DNA of 64,000 bases from NCBI RefSeq assembly GCF_032854445.1, contig NC_088300.1:72018984-72082983 (forward strand), written 5' to 3'. The position numbers were made by a program, and so were the translations under genes. Positions 1 through 14,592 of the stretch are shown here, in pieces. Below the pieces are notes generated by a model. The model was not told the origin of the DNA. It did not search any database and was given only the letters and a program-made list of their open reading frames with translations. The DNA is from Liolophura sinensis (taxonomy: Eukaryota; Mollusca; Polyplacophora; Chitonida; Chitonidae). Every line of letters starts with the position of its first letter. The stretch's first letter is position 1.

Positions 1-1224
1 GGTTTTATACACGTTGGGATACATGAACAGCTGTGATAAATACGCCAATGAGATACATATTTGGATTATCGACAACTTATATATTAGCGTGGTACTCGAT
101 TTAAATACAGTGTTTCATTCATTCTCCTAGAACATTCCTGGCGTCTTCCATTGAAAATCATTGAAAACTCTTTACTATCCCTTCTTGTGTGATTGCGTCC
201 TAATTGCGTTCTTTATATATACTTTGTTTTTAATTCTGTGGTCTTTTTGTGTTACACGTCGTTTTGGGAATTGGCATTGCTGTATTGACCATGAACGTCC
301 ATTTTGGTTGGTGGCTCGTATACGAATGTCTGTTTCAACGTGTAGATTTATAACTCGTCCGACAAGACCAAAATTTTAAAAAGGGTCGCATATCAAAATC
401 TTCATGAATAACATATGCTGGTCCATGTCTTCGTAATGGTCTTGCGAATTTGAAAGGTGGTTAAATTATGAGTTTCTGGACAACATGACATGCCCTCTTA
501 GTTTAAGATGCAAAAATGCTTAAATGTGGACGGAGCATACAGAATCTCTTGTGCTCAGCTTCATAATGCAGACACCATGCATGAATGTATGAATACTTGA
601 ATCTGAAGTGCAGTTAAATCAGATATTGTTGATTACCGACATATGAATTAGCATAGCATACCATCTGGTTACTCATTCAATCTTCGCGCCCAAAACATTC
701 CCTTGCTTCTTTTCAGGCTAAATGAATGCCGATGTCTACCTCTTTTAGGGGGCTGCACGTATACTAATTACTAAATCTATTTACTTTATTAACTCTATAG
801 TGGTTTGTGGTGAAAGTCGTTTTGAAAGGTGGTATTACGTTTATTGACATGAAACTTACAGTATAAACGACTAGCACATGGAGAGTAAAACCAGAGTAGC
901 AACCACAGTGTGATAACTGGAGAATGATCACGCTTAACCAATGAAATCCGGCGTCTTGTCACTTTACCTCAGTTAGGGTTTTATTGACACTGGTCCATGC
1001 AAATGCTTAATAGTAACAATATACACGTCCCTAGCACTATGGCTCTAAAACCAGACTGAGGTCCAAATATGCGGTGAGGTTAATTACAATTTATCAGACG
1101 CCATGCACTGAATATAGAATATACAATTACTGAAGTCTTAGATTTTCTGAAAATATTCGATTTGGTGATATTGCACTGTTCCAGACCAGTTGAAAACTTT
1201 GAAGATTGTGTAGAGTGACTGTAG
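1..1224. other. AT-rich stretch, upstream intron or exons of the unnamed membrane-protein gene
   Basis: No exon could be supported here. The gene that ends at 2597 must continue upstream, because its first visible exon at 1225 starts inside a codon. The first ~100 bases resemble 52511-52610 and so look like part of a dispersed repeat. Confidence 0.4.
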
Positions 1225-2075
1225 CCGAGTGTGGCCAAAAGGCAGGGGATCTGGTCAGGAATTATTACCAGCAGTCAGGACTCAATCCGCTGGTGGACAC
1301 CGACCCGGATTTGGTTTGTCCAGTCATAGGTGAGTCAAGGGCGCACTACACTCGACCCTCGCATTACCATTCATTGGGAAGATGAGCAATCCGCGTTCTT
1401 CAAAAGAGGATCCTACGTGGAAGATCTGCCAGCAATGTGAAAATCATGGTGGGTTTCCTCTGGGTTCTGCTCTGACTCCACCATGGTGCTGGCCGCCGTC
1501 TCATTTAAGTGAAATATTCCAGAGTACAACGTACTCCTATCAAATAAATAAATAAATTTTTCATTATAGGGCGCGGTTTCACAATTATCACAACTGTATT
1601 AAATTAAATTTAATTATATCATTAAATTCATGAGAGTTTAGAGGGATTATGAGAAGGACACTCTCTTCTGTTGTAAATAGTCTAGCAGTTATATTTTGTC
1701 TGGGTACACGCTAAGGAAAATCCCTTTTATGACGGTCTTGTACCATTATGTTGGCAGGAATAATTAACGGTGTCGCCTTTGTTTTCTTCATCACAATGTA
1801 CTTGAACGAGGGAAAACGATGGGTAGGCTTACTGCAAGGGATATAGAACAAGTGAACAATCTAATTAATCAAGACTTTTTATTGTCTTTTTACAGAATCT
1901 TTTCAGCAAGAAGATGGTGAGTACGCTGGTAATTTTAGTTATGTAAAACTGGTGTAGGAATTTGATCTTGACAATAATATTGATATATGATATACAATCG
2001 ATTATGGTAAGAATTAAATAATAGAGAACATACATATGAGATATATGTGTAACAAGCGGCTTGACAAAAACAATA

Positions 2076-2135
<60 letters not shown>

Positions 2136-2597
2136 TTTCATTTATATTGTCACCTATATTGTATGACAATAGATTAGTACAGATATATGATGGCATTCTT
2201 AATTAAATTAAGGAGATAACCGGTTTCCTCCCACCATAATGCTGGCAATATACGTGGAATAATCGTGAGAAAGGCGTAAAAAACTTATCAAATAAATAAG
2301 ATTAAGTATTTTCTGCTGTTGACGGAAATTTGTAATAACACAGTTATTTTTGTTAGCATTAAACATTATCACATCTTTTCTAGGTAGGTCATGCACACGT
2401 CAGCAAATATTTACCTTTCAACAATCCCGCTTTGTGCTCTGTTGATTATAGGTACGCCCGATCGACAGAAGACGGTGCTGGCAGTTGGACTGACGCTTGC
2501 GGGCTGCGTGGCGCTGGCAGCTGGTGTAGTCATCTCCGCTATTGTGGGAGCCCACAAGAGAACGCAAATGGCCCATTACATCCTCCAAGACGCCTGA
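1225..2597 (+). CDS. 3' end of a single-pass membrane protein, unidentified (partial)
   Basis: Three consecutive exons fit together in phase 1: 1225-1329 (ends ATA G before gtgagt), a 21-base microexon 1896-1916 (between tttttacag and gtgagt), and the terminal exon 2452-2597 ending in TGA. The junctions read PVIESFQQEDGTPDRQKT. The partial product has an extracellular-looking part with two Cys (AECGQ, DLVCPV), then a Gly/Ala-rich hydrophobic segment of about 23 residues starting TVLAVGLTLAG, then a short tail KRTQMAHYILQDA. This suggests a type I membrane protein with a short cytoplasmic tail. I do not recognise the family. The acceptor of the first exon (gactgtag) has a weak pyrimidine tract, so that boundary is the least certain. 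A SINE lies in the following intron at about 1408-1558. Confidence 0.55.
1408..1558 (+). mobile_element. SINE (family A), 3' part
   Basis: The copy reads GGTGGGTTTCCTC, then GCTGGCCGCCGTC, then GTGAAATATTCC, and ends in ATCAAATAAATAAATAAAT. These are the body and tail of the element that is complete at 47106-47366. It lies in an intron of the unnamed membrane-protein gene. Confidence 0.75.
2080..2133. repeat. (AT)n microsatellite
   Basis: Uninterrupted alternating TA of about 54 bases. Tyr/Ile-repeat reading frames on the minus strand here are artefacts of the dinucleotide. Confidence 0.95.
2218..2308 (+). mobile_element. SINE (family A), eroded tail fragment
   Basis: Contains CCGGTTTCCTCCCACCATAA and TGCTGGC followed by TATCAAATAAATAA. 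It is a degraded copy of the family A 3' region in the intron before the last exon of the membrane-protein gene. Confidence 0.55.
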
Positions 2598-3989
2598 TTA
2601 AACAAGTACTTAGCACTGTACAGTGTACTTTGTCCATGCGGCTGTGTACACAGGATACACAAATAACCCATTTGATACATTTAAGTTAACTCTGAACTGG
2701 AATGAGATAGATGTACAGGTTAGTGCACTGTCTTTAAAGAGGCTGACGTTTCTCTCAGTTTTATTTTTGTGCGTGATTACAAGAAATGAGCAGGGTATAT
2801 GGAGAATAGATTATACAAAGTAGGCCGTCTTTGTATCATGGAGGTCAAAGGGTTAACTGCTTTTTAAACATGATCTCAGGCTATTTGCATATTCACCTCA
2901 GTTTAATCAAGTTTTATCATAAACATTTCTACATCCTAACCTCCGTCAAATAAACCCGTCACAAAAGTGTTTACACTTAAAACAACCATTATCACAAACT
3001 GTTTTACAAACTAACTTCAGCCTAATGGAGCCTTGTTATGAACGTCTTTATAGTTTGCCATTAGTCCAATAAAGTCAATTTTCATAAACTGCATTACACA
3101 TAAGTTAAAACGAAGCCTTCCACAAATTACTTTACTTCTTCACTTCAGTCATATTAAACCTCACCGTGCTATTTTTCACGCTTAAACACAAGTCAGATTT
3201 TTAGTGTTAGAATTAGTGCCTAGACTTGAATATATGGAGACCCAAAGTGTGCACATATGCCTGACACGTTGTTAAAGTCCCTGGTGTTTTTATATGGACA
3301 TGTTCGAAATGATTCAAAATTTAACGCCGCAGTCGAAAGTGTCCACTTATAAGATGGCATACAGGTCTTTAACCCAAACTGGTTGATACATGTGGCCAGT
3401 GTGCAAATTCACCTTAGCTAAATTGCATGCATGCAGGGTACATTTTGGTATACAACTTCTCCAATAAGGACAATGAACACTCTGTATATTTAAAGCCAAA
3501 GAAAACACTAATGTGAAGTATATATCAGATGAAAGAGCATTGAACACTGTTGACAAAATAGTTGGATTTATTCTTTTAGAACTGTTTCATCCCAGTAAAA
3601 TACATTTGATTTGTCCACAGATTCTACAGTGGCCTTTTCTAAACATACTGGGATGTAAAACACATAGACCGCTATATTTCATCATTCTGAATGCATATAC
3701 AAGTAGATCTATGAAAGCACTCGCCGAATGAACCTTGGCACGAACTATTTCACTGATACCTCCTGAGTCACTACTACCACTATAGAATCTGATGTTTTAA
3801 TTAAATGTTTTTTTTTTTGCCTTTGAGAAGTGTCTTACAAAATGCACAACCTAATTTATTTAATGTATATATGGTTGCGGAGCGTAGAAAAGGGCAAACT
3901 CATGGGTTAAAGGATTCACTAGAACTGTAATACTATTTGTCACCCAGAAATACCCTGAAGCTTATCTAAACACAAATTTAAACACAACA

Positions 3990-4142
3990 GTTATTTATTT
4001 ATTTATTTGATTGGTGTTTTACGCCGTACTCAAGAATATTTCACTTATACGACGGCGGCCAGCATTATGGTGGGTGGAAACCGGGCAGAGCCCGGGGGAA
4101 ACCCACGACCATGCGCAGGTTGCTGACAAAACTTCCCACAAC
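3990..4142 (-). mobile_element. SINE (family A)
   Basis: On the plus strand it starts with TATTTATTTATTTGATTGGT, the reverse of the tail. It runs through ACGCCGTACTCAAGAATATT and GGAAACCGGGCAGAGCCCGG to a truncation before the tRNA-like head. It is well preserved. Confidence 0.85.
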
Positions 4143-5047
4143 AGTTTTGTACGTCATGTCTACTCTATATCAAGACTGACGTCTCAAAGGTGTATATAAC
4201 ACACATGTTAGCATTCAGAAATCTATATAGGCCCTAGGCATACTTAAACCTTACCTGTTGTAAATAAAATAAATGTAACACCAATATTTTGCAAAATCCA
4301 ATGCTAACTTTGAATTGCAAAGGGAGCGCACCAGTGATTAAGTCATGGAGACCTGGTTTCATGAAGTAAACCCAAACTATTTTAAAAGTTCACAAATGTG
4401 ATACTTTTTTCTTTTACTCCAGATGATTTCATTCATTACTCTAACGGTTGTGATAGATCGATGACACTTGTCCAAGCATCATTTGATAGACCTTGTCGTC
4501 GCGCTTACTTTTCTATATTTGAAGAAGAAAACAATCTTACTCAATCTTACACTTCACTTAACTATTTGTGATCATGAACTTATGCCAGTCATCGCGTAGT
4601 TGTTTGTATTGATGAAACCACTGTGGTGAAAGTGCACAATACAGTTTCTAAGTGATATATTGTAAGTGTTAATGGATATTGTTTAGAAACAAATTTGTAC
4701 GGTTGTTATTATTTGTCTCAACTTCATTATTATATGCATATGGCACATATTTTATATTGATTAATTTCGCATATGTATACTGTAATAGCATCTTACGCAA
4801 AGCCAATATATGATACGTGTATACTTTATCAATATTATAAGCGATCATTCCCACAATATGGATAATACTGACACAAGCGTACAATGTTAGAACATTTCAT
4901 GTGACTACTTGTACAAAAGGCTGGATTTTGCAATATCAGAATTAAATTTATTTTTTAACGGTTTAAATTTAAATTATGTCCATATATCTGATATGGAAAT
5001 TTGTCATTAAAGGCTGTTTTTCGTCAAACATGAGTTCTCTTTCATTT

Positions 5048-5192
5048 CCTTATTTATTTGATTGGTGTTTTACGCCGTACTCAGCAATATTTCGCTTACA
5101 CGACGGCTGCCAGCATTATTGTGGGAGGAAACCTGGCATAGCCCGGGGGAAATCCACGACCATCCGCAGGTAGCTTCCAGACCTTGTCATGT
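5048..5192 (-). mobile_element. SINE (family A)
   Basis: Reverse-oriented copy with tail, ACGCCGTACTCAGCAATATT, and the GC-rich body up to TGTACGGCCGTAG. The head is missing. Confidence 0.85.
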
Positions 5193-5694
5193 ACGGCCGT
5201 AGTTGTCTTTCAGCTATATATTAAAACAGTGCACTTCTGCATGATGGTAGAGAAAAACATTTCTCACAAAATACGGTAGCCAGATTAGTCATGTCACATG
5301 AAAGAAACATACCAAATATATCTGACAAAGATAACAAAGGTAAAAACTATATAAGAAGTAGATCTAAGAACTGGATTGACTGTCCAATGCAGAGGGGCTA
5401 TCAGCATAACAAAGTGACGGCAGCATTTTCTGACCTCACGATTATCCGGGGCCGCTTGCTCTAAGCGATTGCAAGCTATGGTAGTTACAATCAACTTAGT
5501 GTATGATCGGTTTGTGCAAGAATGAGTCAAGTTAAGGACAGAATGGTAGCGTGGTATTATTATGGAAGAGCGATTCGAAAATGGTTTCCCATTTAGTTCA
5601 CCTGCAAAACAATCGCTTCACATTACAGATTACATCAAAAAAAAAAACGAAGAAGACATGATACAGTGGACATAATGGTAGTCACAGCATTTGA

Positions 5695-5830
5695 TTAATT
5701 TATTTATTTGATTGGAGTTTCACGCAGTACTCAAGAATATTTCTCTTACAGACGGCGGTCAGCATTATTGTGGTAGGAAACCGACCAGATCTCGAGGGGA
5801 AAACCTATGACCATACCTTCCGCAGCACTT
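5695..5830 (-). mobile_element. SINE (family A)
   Basis: Reverse-oriented copy beginning TTAATTTATTTATTTGATTG, with several substitutions relative to the better copies. The head is missing. Confidence 0.8.
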
Positions 5831-8800
5831 GCAAATACATGCATAAAACAATGTAGAAGATATTTTGAGCTAAAGCTGGAAGCTACAATTAAATAAAGGT
5901 CTATTCTGTTTCGGAATGCAAAACAAACTAGATACTTACAACTAGATCTGAGAAAACTGAGCACAGGAACATTTGTAGATTGCATATATATCCACAACTG
6001 ACGTCCACAGTAGTGATTGTATCAAGGGTATATCAAGAAATTTCTTAGAATTGCATGGCAGGGTAAGTACGTATACTTTCAACAGAACATGCGCGTTGCT
6101 ATTCGACGTCTTTTCTTCCATCAAATTTCCCTGACTCATTTTAAACACGGTCATATAAACAGAAAAGATCAACAAAAACGAGAAAGAAAGTTTTAAAACA
6201 TACCAAAAACCCGATCTCTTGGTGTGGATTCATGCAACGCTAAGTCTAGAGTACCCTATAAAATCCATTACCGCAGAATGTTTTCCAGAGTGAAACAGGT
6301 GTTAGATATTTCAGAATTCATTCAAGGCGTTAACCGATACATTTTTATGACATTTTATGATGAAATCTTTGGCAATAAGAATATCTAAGGAAAGTACAAT
6401 ATGCACCTTTTACAGAACTGTGGAACATTCTTGCGAACTTCACACCCGCTAATTATGTATATGATGTGAGAACATGCAGATTAAAAATTCCCACATGTAC
6501 ACCCAAGGTTGCTTCTGGACAAGCTTGATCAAGTGCTCCCTTATTCAACACCAATATATGGACTTTAATGTGCAGTTTAACATGTACATATACCAGTACC
6601 ACGTTTTATCGGTGGAAGGTTTCTTTGATGGTTACGTTCAAACGTATGGGCATCTCACTGATAACTGGATGTTGTTTGCTGCTGCAAAGAGCTAGTTTAC
6701 CTAGGTTCTCTAAAGTTATCACTTGCATGCCAAGCTGTTGGTAACGGTCAAGGCAATATGCCTATAACGTTTACTTCAGTACACCGTTTCTACATGCACG
6801 TGAAAATTTGACTTGAAAAATACACGATCATTCACAGGGTTTCAGAGATTTTCCTGTTTGTCTGGAGCTTACATGGTTGTGGTATGAAGAGGTTTAAATT
6901 TCCATCTCCCTGAACATCCATAAGCTCTTAGATGTTCAACATGGATCATAGAGTGATAGCCTGGAAATCACAAAATCTGGGGTGTATATGGGTGGGAATA
7001 CCACGGTAAAGCTGGCTATCGCCCCTTGCCTAGTTGCATAGTATGATAGCATCCACAAATGAAGGACTGTGTCCATCTGGCAGTTGTGAAATAAGACATG
7101 CTTGCACATACTGGGCGAGGACACCACGATTGTCGTGCATGGAACCACGAAAGGCAAAGTACACCCATGACCCATGCACTGTTGCACATTTAGGGGTTTA
7201 CACGCACATGTAGCAGCCTACCCTAGTAGTGAACAAGTTTTATTCACTAGGTGGAGTACTCAAAACATTACGAACTACCTGTTATAATAAAATCCAAGTT
7301 AACATGACCAGATCCACGTGGTTCACGGTTTAACGGCTCAGAGTTGCTCCACTTACAATGCTGTATGTTAACCAAACTGAAATATGTACACAGATCAAGT
7401 GCACTGACTCACTTGTCACTTACCACATTAACAAGACCCCTGCATGGGCAAAGCGTGTTATTTCTGGTCTGGAGCACAAAGCGGACTTCTTGCATTTGGA
7501 TAACGCAAGTTTTCCATGCATCATTTCTGAACGGCTTTCGTGGTAATGTCATCGCTGGTGTTATGCATACGCAATACATCAGGCAGTATATATGAATGCA
7601 TGAAACCAAACTACATAGCAGTTGCAAAGCAAACATTTCTGAACATTTTAAGCCGAAGCCTCATTTATAGACATTTATTACAAAAGAAGGCTGAGATTTA
7701 TTACAAGTTCACCAAGCACACTGAATCACCCTGATTGTCATCTGAACACAGAAATATGAAGGAGACACCTACGTCAATCAGTCACAGTGGAATACAGGTC
7801 AGTTTTAACACGTTCACTGACAATACCTACGCTTATACACTGGTGTCGTTTCACACGGCGGCTTCAGAGCTAGCTGGGGATTGCCTTCATAAAACTTTCC
7901 ATAGAGTGTTTATACGTAATGATCTTGCCTACCTTGCCTAGGTCCAAAGGCAGTGTTAGTGCATGCTACATGCTAGATGTAGATGAACAAGAACACGGTA
8001 TCACAGTAACACAATACAAACTGCTAACCATGACCGCGACTGTACCAACGGACACAAAATCACACAGATCTGCCGACATTGCACATGCTGTATTTACAGT
8101 ACTCGTTTTTTTCACCACACGTATTGGCTAACAGGCTAACTCCTAAGAATGATCTAACCGGGCATATCATCATATCTGTACAATGTGACTCATATAAAAT
8201 AACATACAAGTATAAGCATTACAGTATACATCAGTGGTGTAGAAAATATTACTCTGTCATAGCTCTCTAGTGAACAACCACATCCTGAAACAGTACTGCC
8301 TTGGGTTTGTTGAAAAACACAAACTAAAAACTGTCAAAATCATCACACTAACATGATAACCACACGACCATAATCATCGCAATCTTGGATACCACTGAAA
8401 AGTGTATCCATCAAAAACGGAAAATGTCCATTTTTGTTGCTCATTGGTTCTTGCCAATGCATGCCTGTTTCAATGTCCACATTAACAGGAAACCATTTTA
8501 GTTCCCAAAGCAAGACATCAGTACTACAACAGTCGGCCAAATCGCTCCCAACTTCTTTTGATCCAATAAGACATAAATAGCATAATTCCAAAGCATAGAT
8601 ACTTCAGGTAAAAAATGAATAAAAAAAGTCACATATTTGACAATTCAATATTTGGACAAAATCAGTTGGACTGTCATCTTGAGGATATGTACATTTACTA
8701 AAAATGACAAATAAGGGTTTGTTGAAATTTGGACTTCTCAGTCTTTTGTGAAGTATCTATGCTTTTGCATCATGCACTTGACTCTGTCACAGAATGTATT

Positions 8801-11649
8801 CAAGGTAGGCTGGTGAAAACATGGCAGCAATACAGTTTGGAGGTAAAATACAAAAGTCATTTGTAAAAACACATCAAATTAGAAGAGATTTGAATGAAAA
8901 TAAACAACACTCAGAGAATGCAGATGTGATGGTATAATGAACTCGAATCTCTGTCCAAAAATCATAATTTTCAGAATTATACAAGTCGATACTTCCAAAA
9001 CACCCAGTGAAAGTGACTTCATACTGTTTTTTCTTCTACAACTTATAATATGATTATTTTTTTCTTTACCTCAACACGTTTATAAATTGTTTGATATTAA
9101 AACCAAAACTACTGTTCACAACAAATTCTTTGAAGTTCATTCTGACACAGGTAAATTGAGGTTCGTTTCATTAAAAATGCATACAATTTGTTTTATTAGC
9201 ATAAAATATACCATATTATTTCAAGAAAAAGAGATGTATATCATGACCAGCCTGCCTGGTGAATAACAAATTATATATTAAGAGTTTGCAGAAGAAAGCA
9301 TATATGAATTTTTGTTATATACTGTACATATCTTCACAAAGATTGCACTCTACCATATCAGTTCTGTTTTCATCAACAGGCATCACAAGAAAACAGGTTT
9401 TCACAATGTCCCTAATAAATTCTCAGGCACAAATTATCTTTCAAAAATGTGTAAAAAATAAAGCACTGGATACAATATACAAAATTTATGATACCAGAAT
9501 ACATAAAAGAAATTTAAAACACAACAAGTCATTATAAAACAGTGCACACAATTATAGCTACAAGTATGATGTACAAAAAACATGGGCTTTCAATGAAAAC
9601 ACTAAATACAGAATAACGAAGAAAGGTGAAAGAAATGAAGACAGTAACAGGTAGCAATACAGACTTCTGAGTTGTACAGTACCCGCAATGGAGAGACATC
9701 TTTCTGTGTATTATCAGTTATTACACTACAATTTGACATGATAAACTTTCATGCAGCTTACGGAAAGAAGCTATGTACAATGATGTATCCAGAGATTTTT
9801 GGTACAAAATTGATCAGTGTAAACCCAATCAAATTTTGCTATTATTTTAGGCCAGCCCAAATAATTTGAATACTACAAATAGCAGAGGCATGGGTCTGAT
9901 ATTTACTGAAAGGCAATAGTTTGAGCCATTCTTGATGTAAGTACGTAAAATTTTATATCATTACCGAGTACAGATATTTTGCTAAAAATCTCTGGCACAG
10001 CCTCCTTAACATTAGGTAGTATATACATGAACGGTAATTATCTCATAAAGTACAGTGTAGTTGTGTAAAATCAGGCAATGGTGATTCAATGACTTTGAAG
10101 GCTGTGAAATTCTGGTGGACTTATAAACTCTGTAAACGTGTGGCCTCAACTAAAGCCATGGTCTACATTAAATTACCATTCCATACGTAGAAAGATGTCA
10201 CTCAGTTGCCGAAACATCACAACTTACGAACCATGCACTGGCATTGAGAATGTTGAGTTTAAACATTTCTGGTATACATGTAATACATATGTTTAAATGT
10301 ATGTATCTATACACTATACAGATATGTGCAGATAGAATGTATACTAAACATGTGTATACTGTTTTATACACATGATGTACATAAAGGTTAAGAACTTATC
10401 TTGACCTACAGAGAAACATGAAAAAAGAATAAATACATATCTACAGATTAAACAAGTGTAAAGACCATAGATTAAATGTAGGAATAGCTTAAATTCTATT
10501 CATATTTAATTACCACCACTGCTTAGCAAGACAGCTGTGTTCAGAGCAGTGCTTACAGAGTTTATTTTACACTGAATAAATATATCCATCGTTCACACAT
10601 ATAATATTACCATAAATATACAGATGTACATGTATAAAATCAGTGAGCTAATTTACATAATATACTCTACCACAGGACAACAGTTAGACTGTTGGCAGGG
10701 GGTGGGGTGGCGGGGATGAGGGATGCTTTGGTTTCTCTCTCTTAGTTTGGCATGTTTGGTTAACCTTTACCATGGACACACTGTGTCACTCTTCTTACCA
10801 CAGAATATTGACATTTCCATTGCTAACATAATTAATTCCATCTTCTTGCCACAGAATACTGACATTCCCATTGCTAACATGACTAATTCTATCTCTATCT
10901 CCAGTCATGACAACACATTATGAATCTGCCATATTATTCATATATAAAGATACCAAGGAGTTTGAAATAGCAATTCTTTCATAGAAACCAAGAAACTGTC
11001 TGTGTTGTAATCAGATGATGCCATTCATTTAGAGCCTTGCCTTAGAAACAATCAGATATTTCTGATATGTGTAATAAATAAGCAAAGTCACTCTGAAGAA
11101 ATTCATTTTGACGATCTCAATATTTCAACTTAATTAAGTTATCCTCAGGGGAATTGTGCCCTGTGAGGCACACTTTAGCTATTTATACATGCGCACAGCA
11201 TATATAGCTGTATGAATATCACAGTTACATGTACTTCGCTTATTTATTGTGCTAAGCTGTTCAGTTAATCAACTAGATTCTTATGATCTTACTACTTGTT
11301 TTAATTTAATGTTACATGTATATGTACACAATTTTTTAATAGCTTTCCATCGAACTATAATCAGACACATACTTCTGTGTAGACCAATATAAATGGTCTT
11401 TAGTGCTGTTTTTTGCTCAATTTTAGACAAGGGTAAGCGACCAACCTAATACCACCCCCTGCCTACCTTCACATGTAAACGCTCTGGTCAAGACTTCTTT
11501 CTTAGGAGTTAACTAACAGCTGTGGCCCCTTTTGACTCACTATTATTAGAATATACCAGTATAATTGATAATGTTTTAGCTTTTTTTTTTTTTTTTTGTT
11601 AATTTGATTTAAGTGAGGCTGGAGTAGCATAAGCCATTGGAATATGGGA

Positions 11650-11715
11650 TCTGAATGGCGACCAGACAATATGACAATATGACAATATGACAATACGACA
11701 ACATTGTCATATTGT
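11650..11715. repeat. Short 10-bp tandem repeat with inverted partner
   Basis: Four to five copies of ATATGACA-type units (GACAATATGACAATATGACA) are followed by CAACATTGTCATATTG, which is partly complementary. It is a small local expansion with fold-back potential. Confidence 0.6.
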
Positions 11716-12450
11716 AATGTAATGTATTAATCTGGATTATCACTACCACAAATTGAAACACAACACTCAATTTGATTATTTATCATAGCAATACAGATAA
11801 AGGTAGTTCACATATCACAAATGCTGCAACAACACATGAAGTTTTACAGATCATGCATGTCACAGCAACACAATCTTTGCATATCACATCTCCATACATA
11901 CAGGAATTTATGCAGCGTGCAATTCAGATATTTTTTAAAAAGTCTGCACGTCAGCACATTTGTGTACATATATCTTTAGTATAAAGCAGATGAAAGCTAC
12001 AGATACTCTGTAGCATTAGACGAAGATTGCTATTCACAACGGAGCCAGAAGATTAGCTCAGATATCACCAACACAGGTAAACAATCATAATACATGTACA
12101 TACATGTAAGCAAATCAAATACAGTAAATCTGCTCACTGAGTATACCAAGGGTGGATGATGCCTTGCATACACTGAATATATATATTTATTTATCTATAC
12201 AAACCAAGTACACACACCTCAATTCTTCAAACTCTTTGTACAAAAAAAAAAAAAAGAAAAAAACACAGGGTTTTTCATCATGACATTCTCAGAATTTTCA
12301 AGGTTCCACTTTCACTTTTACAGAACCATACATTTTGGCAAATTCCTACATGCAAGCCTGCCTTCAACATGAACGTACTGCTTTTAATCTAGTTTTAATA
12401 CAAAAGGTTTGAAGAATTAGGGAATGGTGTATGATCTAGGTACTGCCACC

Positions 12451-14539
12451 TCAAGGGGAATATGCGGGTGGAGGAGGCATCTGTGCCAAGGCAGAAGCTT
12501 CAGGTCCGGTGGGAAGCAGTGCCTCCACCCCATCGTAGTCATCCAGCAACGACTCTGTCTGACTCTCCTCATAGATCGGATAACGACGCAAACAATTTGA
12601 TGCCGTCGCAAGAACTGCCACACCTCCCGCTGCTGCCACCAGATAGAAACTTACATCGAAATCTACCTCAACTTTGCTACTCTGTTTTATTTTTGTATTT
12701 CTCTGCAGCCTTTCGATTTCGGTGGTCACCCAGTATGTAAATCCATTTACCACAACGCAAATCACAACTGAAAAGCAAAAAACAATAACACTTGTTAATC
12801 TGACTTTCCTTCCTCACTGGTCTTCCCGCAACATGCGGATATGCCTGGTTTTCTCCCACAATAGAGCTGGCCGTCGTCGTATTAAAAGTGAAATACTCCA
12901 ATCAAATAAATCGCTAAATAATTTGGTTTTTCAGTTTACATAATAGGAAAGATCAGAAAAATGGAGAATCGAATTGTGAAATAATGAATAAAAGGAATGG
13001 CCAAATTTCACTCAAGGGGTTCTAGTATCCTTACAGGGAGGGGCAGACAACTCTGAAATTAGTGTGCACATGAGCTATGAACACTGAGATTATCTCTCTG
13101 TGAAGTTTAAGGGCATTAGGGCAAAGACGATTTGCTATTTGTTACAAACGCAATTCTCTGGAAATCTTCTGATTTACACTACATACCTGATTTTCACAGT
13201 ATTGTCACTAAATTACCGAGTACCATCAATTAACATGTACTGTTAAATCCCACTGGGTTACCTCCCTTGGTGATCACATTCCAGTGGTAGAATGACCAGT
13301 TTGACCATGGGCACTGACAGGTATTATTTATTACAGATTCTTTCAAGAGACTCAGTGTAAATAGTTAGCACAAAACTAGTAACTAGCTTCTGTTCTTAAA
13401 CAATTACATCAGTGTCCTTTGTTTTTAATGTACTTCCTGAAAAAACCTCCACCAAAGCACTCAAATCTAATTATATCAAACACATAGCTTACCATTCATA
13501 AATGTTTTTAATGCAATAACATGTGGAATACATTCAAATAAGATAAAAAGGTAATAATAGATATTATATTACTTCTATGATTTTGTAACATATGTATATT
13601 AAGATCGTATTTGTATTATCTGTTGTGATAATAACAGATATAACACTTGCTAAAAACAAAAAGGAAATGTCAGCCTTACAAGTTGCCAAGACTTTCATGT
13701 GAACAAATTTCTCATGCATTACCTGTTAGAATACTTAAGAAAGCATTGCGTCGAATCATTTTCAGAGATCGTCTCAAAGGCCCAATTAAATCCAAAAGGA
13801 AGGCGAAAAAGCTGCACAGTATCGCAAAGAAGATGAACCCAATGATAGTTTTCATCAGAGCCACAGCCTTTGGGGTTACACAATTTTTCATAACTGTGAA
13901 GAAAGAAAATGGAACAATGAATAAATACATGAACATGTATTTTATAACCATAAAAACTTACGAGGAACGCTTTCAGTGTAATCTCCAAAAGCAATAAATA
14001 TATTTACATGTTTATAATACTTAACTACACAGTTTATTTGTTCAACATTTTTCAAGGATACCCTAAATGACCTGAAATTTTGTCCAAAACTAAGATGCGC
14101 ATTTTTCCAGATTTTACGAGTTCTATAGATTTTAGAAAGGTGCTTTGAGGTGTTTAAAATGTGGGATGATATCCTACTGGAAAAATGTAAATTTTTAGCA
14201 CCAGAAGTAATATTTCAAAGAGATTTATTTGCCTCCAAAAATGCTCTTTTGTGGCTGAATTTCAGGCCATTTAGGGTATTTGAGATTTCAGCCGCACAAA
14301 ATATAGTCTAAATAACACTGAAGTTAATACAGTCCAAAATTATGTTTTTTGATGTTCACAACTTACGTATACTTTGTGGATTGTTGTATTGTATAACATT
14401 CTATAATTTCCGGTTACGAAAATTTCGTTTGTTGTTCTCCTATGCCCAATACTATCCCATCGATCCTGTATGATCTTTCAACTCTTCGTCCGCTATCCAC
14501 TTCTGCAGGCTATGTAAAGTGCCTCGATATGCATGGTCG

Positions 14540-14592
<53 letters not shown>

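Larger units (their letters stand above)
2598..12450. other. Long stretch without a supported gene
   Basis: The first part should hold the 3' UTR of the membrane-protein gene. The rest has only short, stop-ridden frames with no family resemblance. Three reverse-oriented family A SINE copies lie at 3990-4142, 5048-5192 and 5695-5830. The part next to 12450 is downstream of the TMEM127 stop on the minus strand. It could be a long 3' UTR, since vertebrate TMEM127 mRNAs also have long ones, but I cannot place the poly(A) site. Confidence 0.5.
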
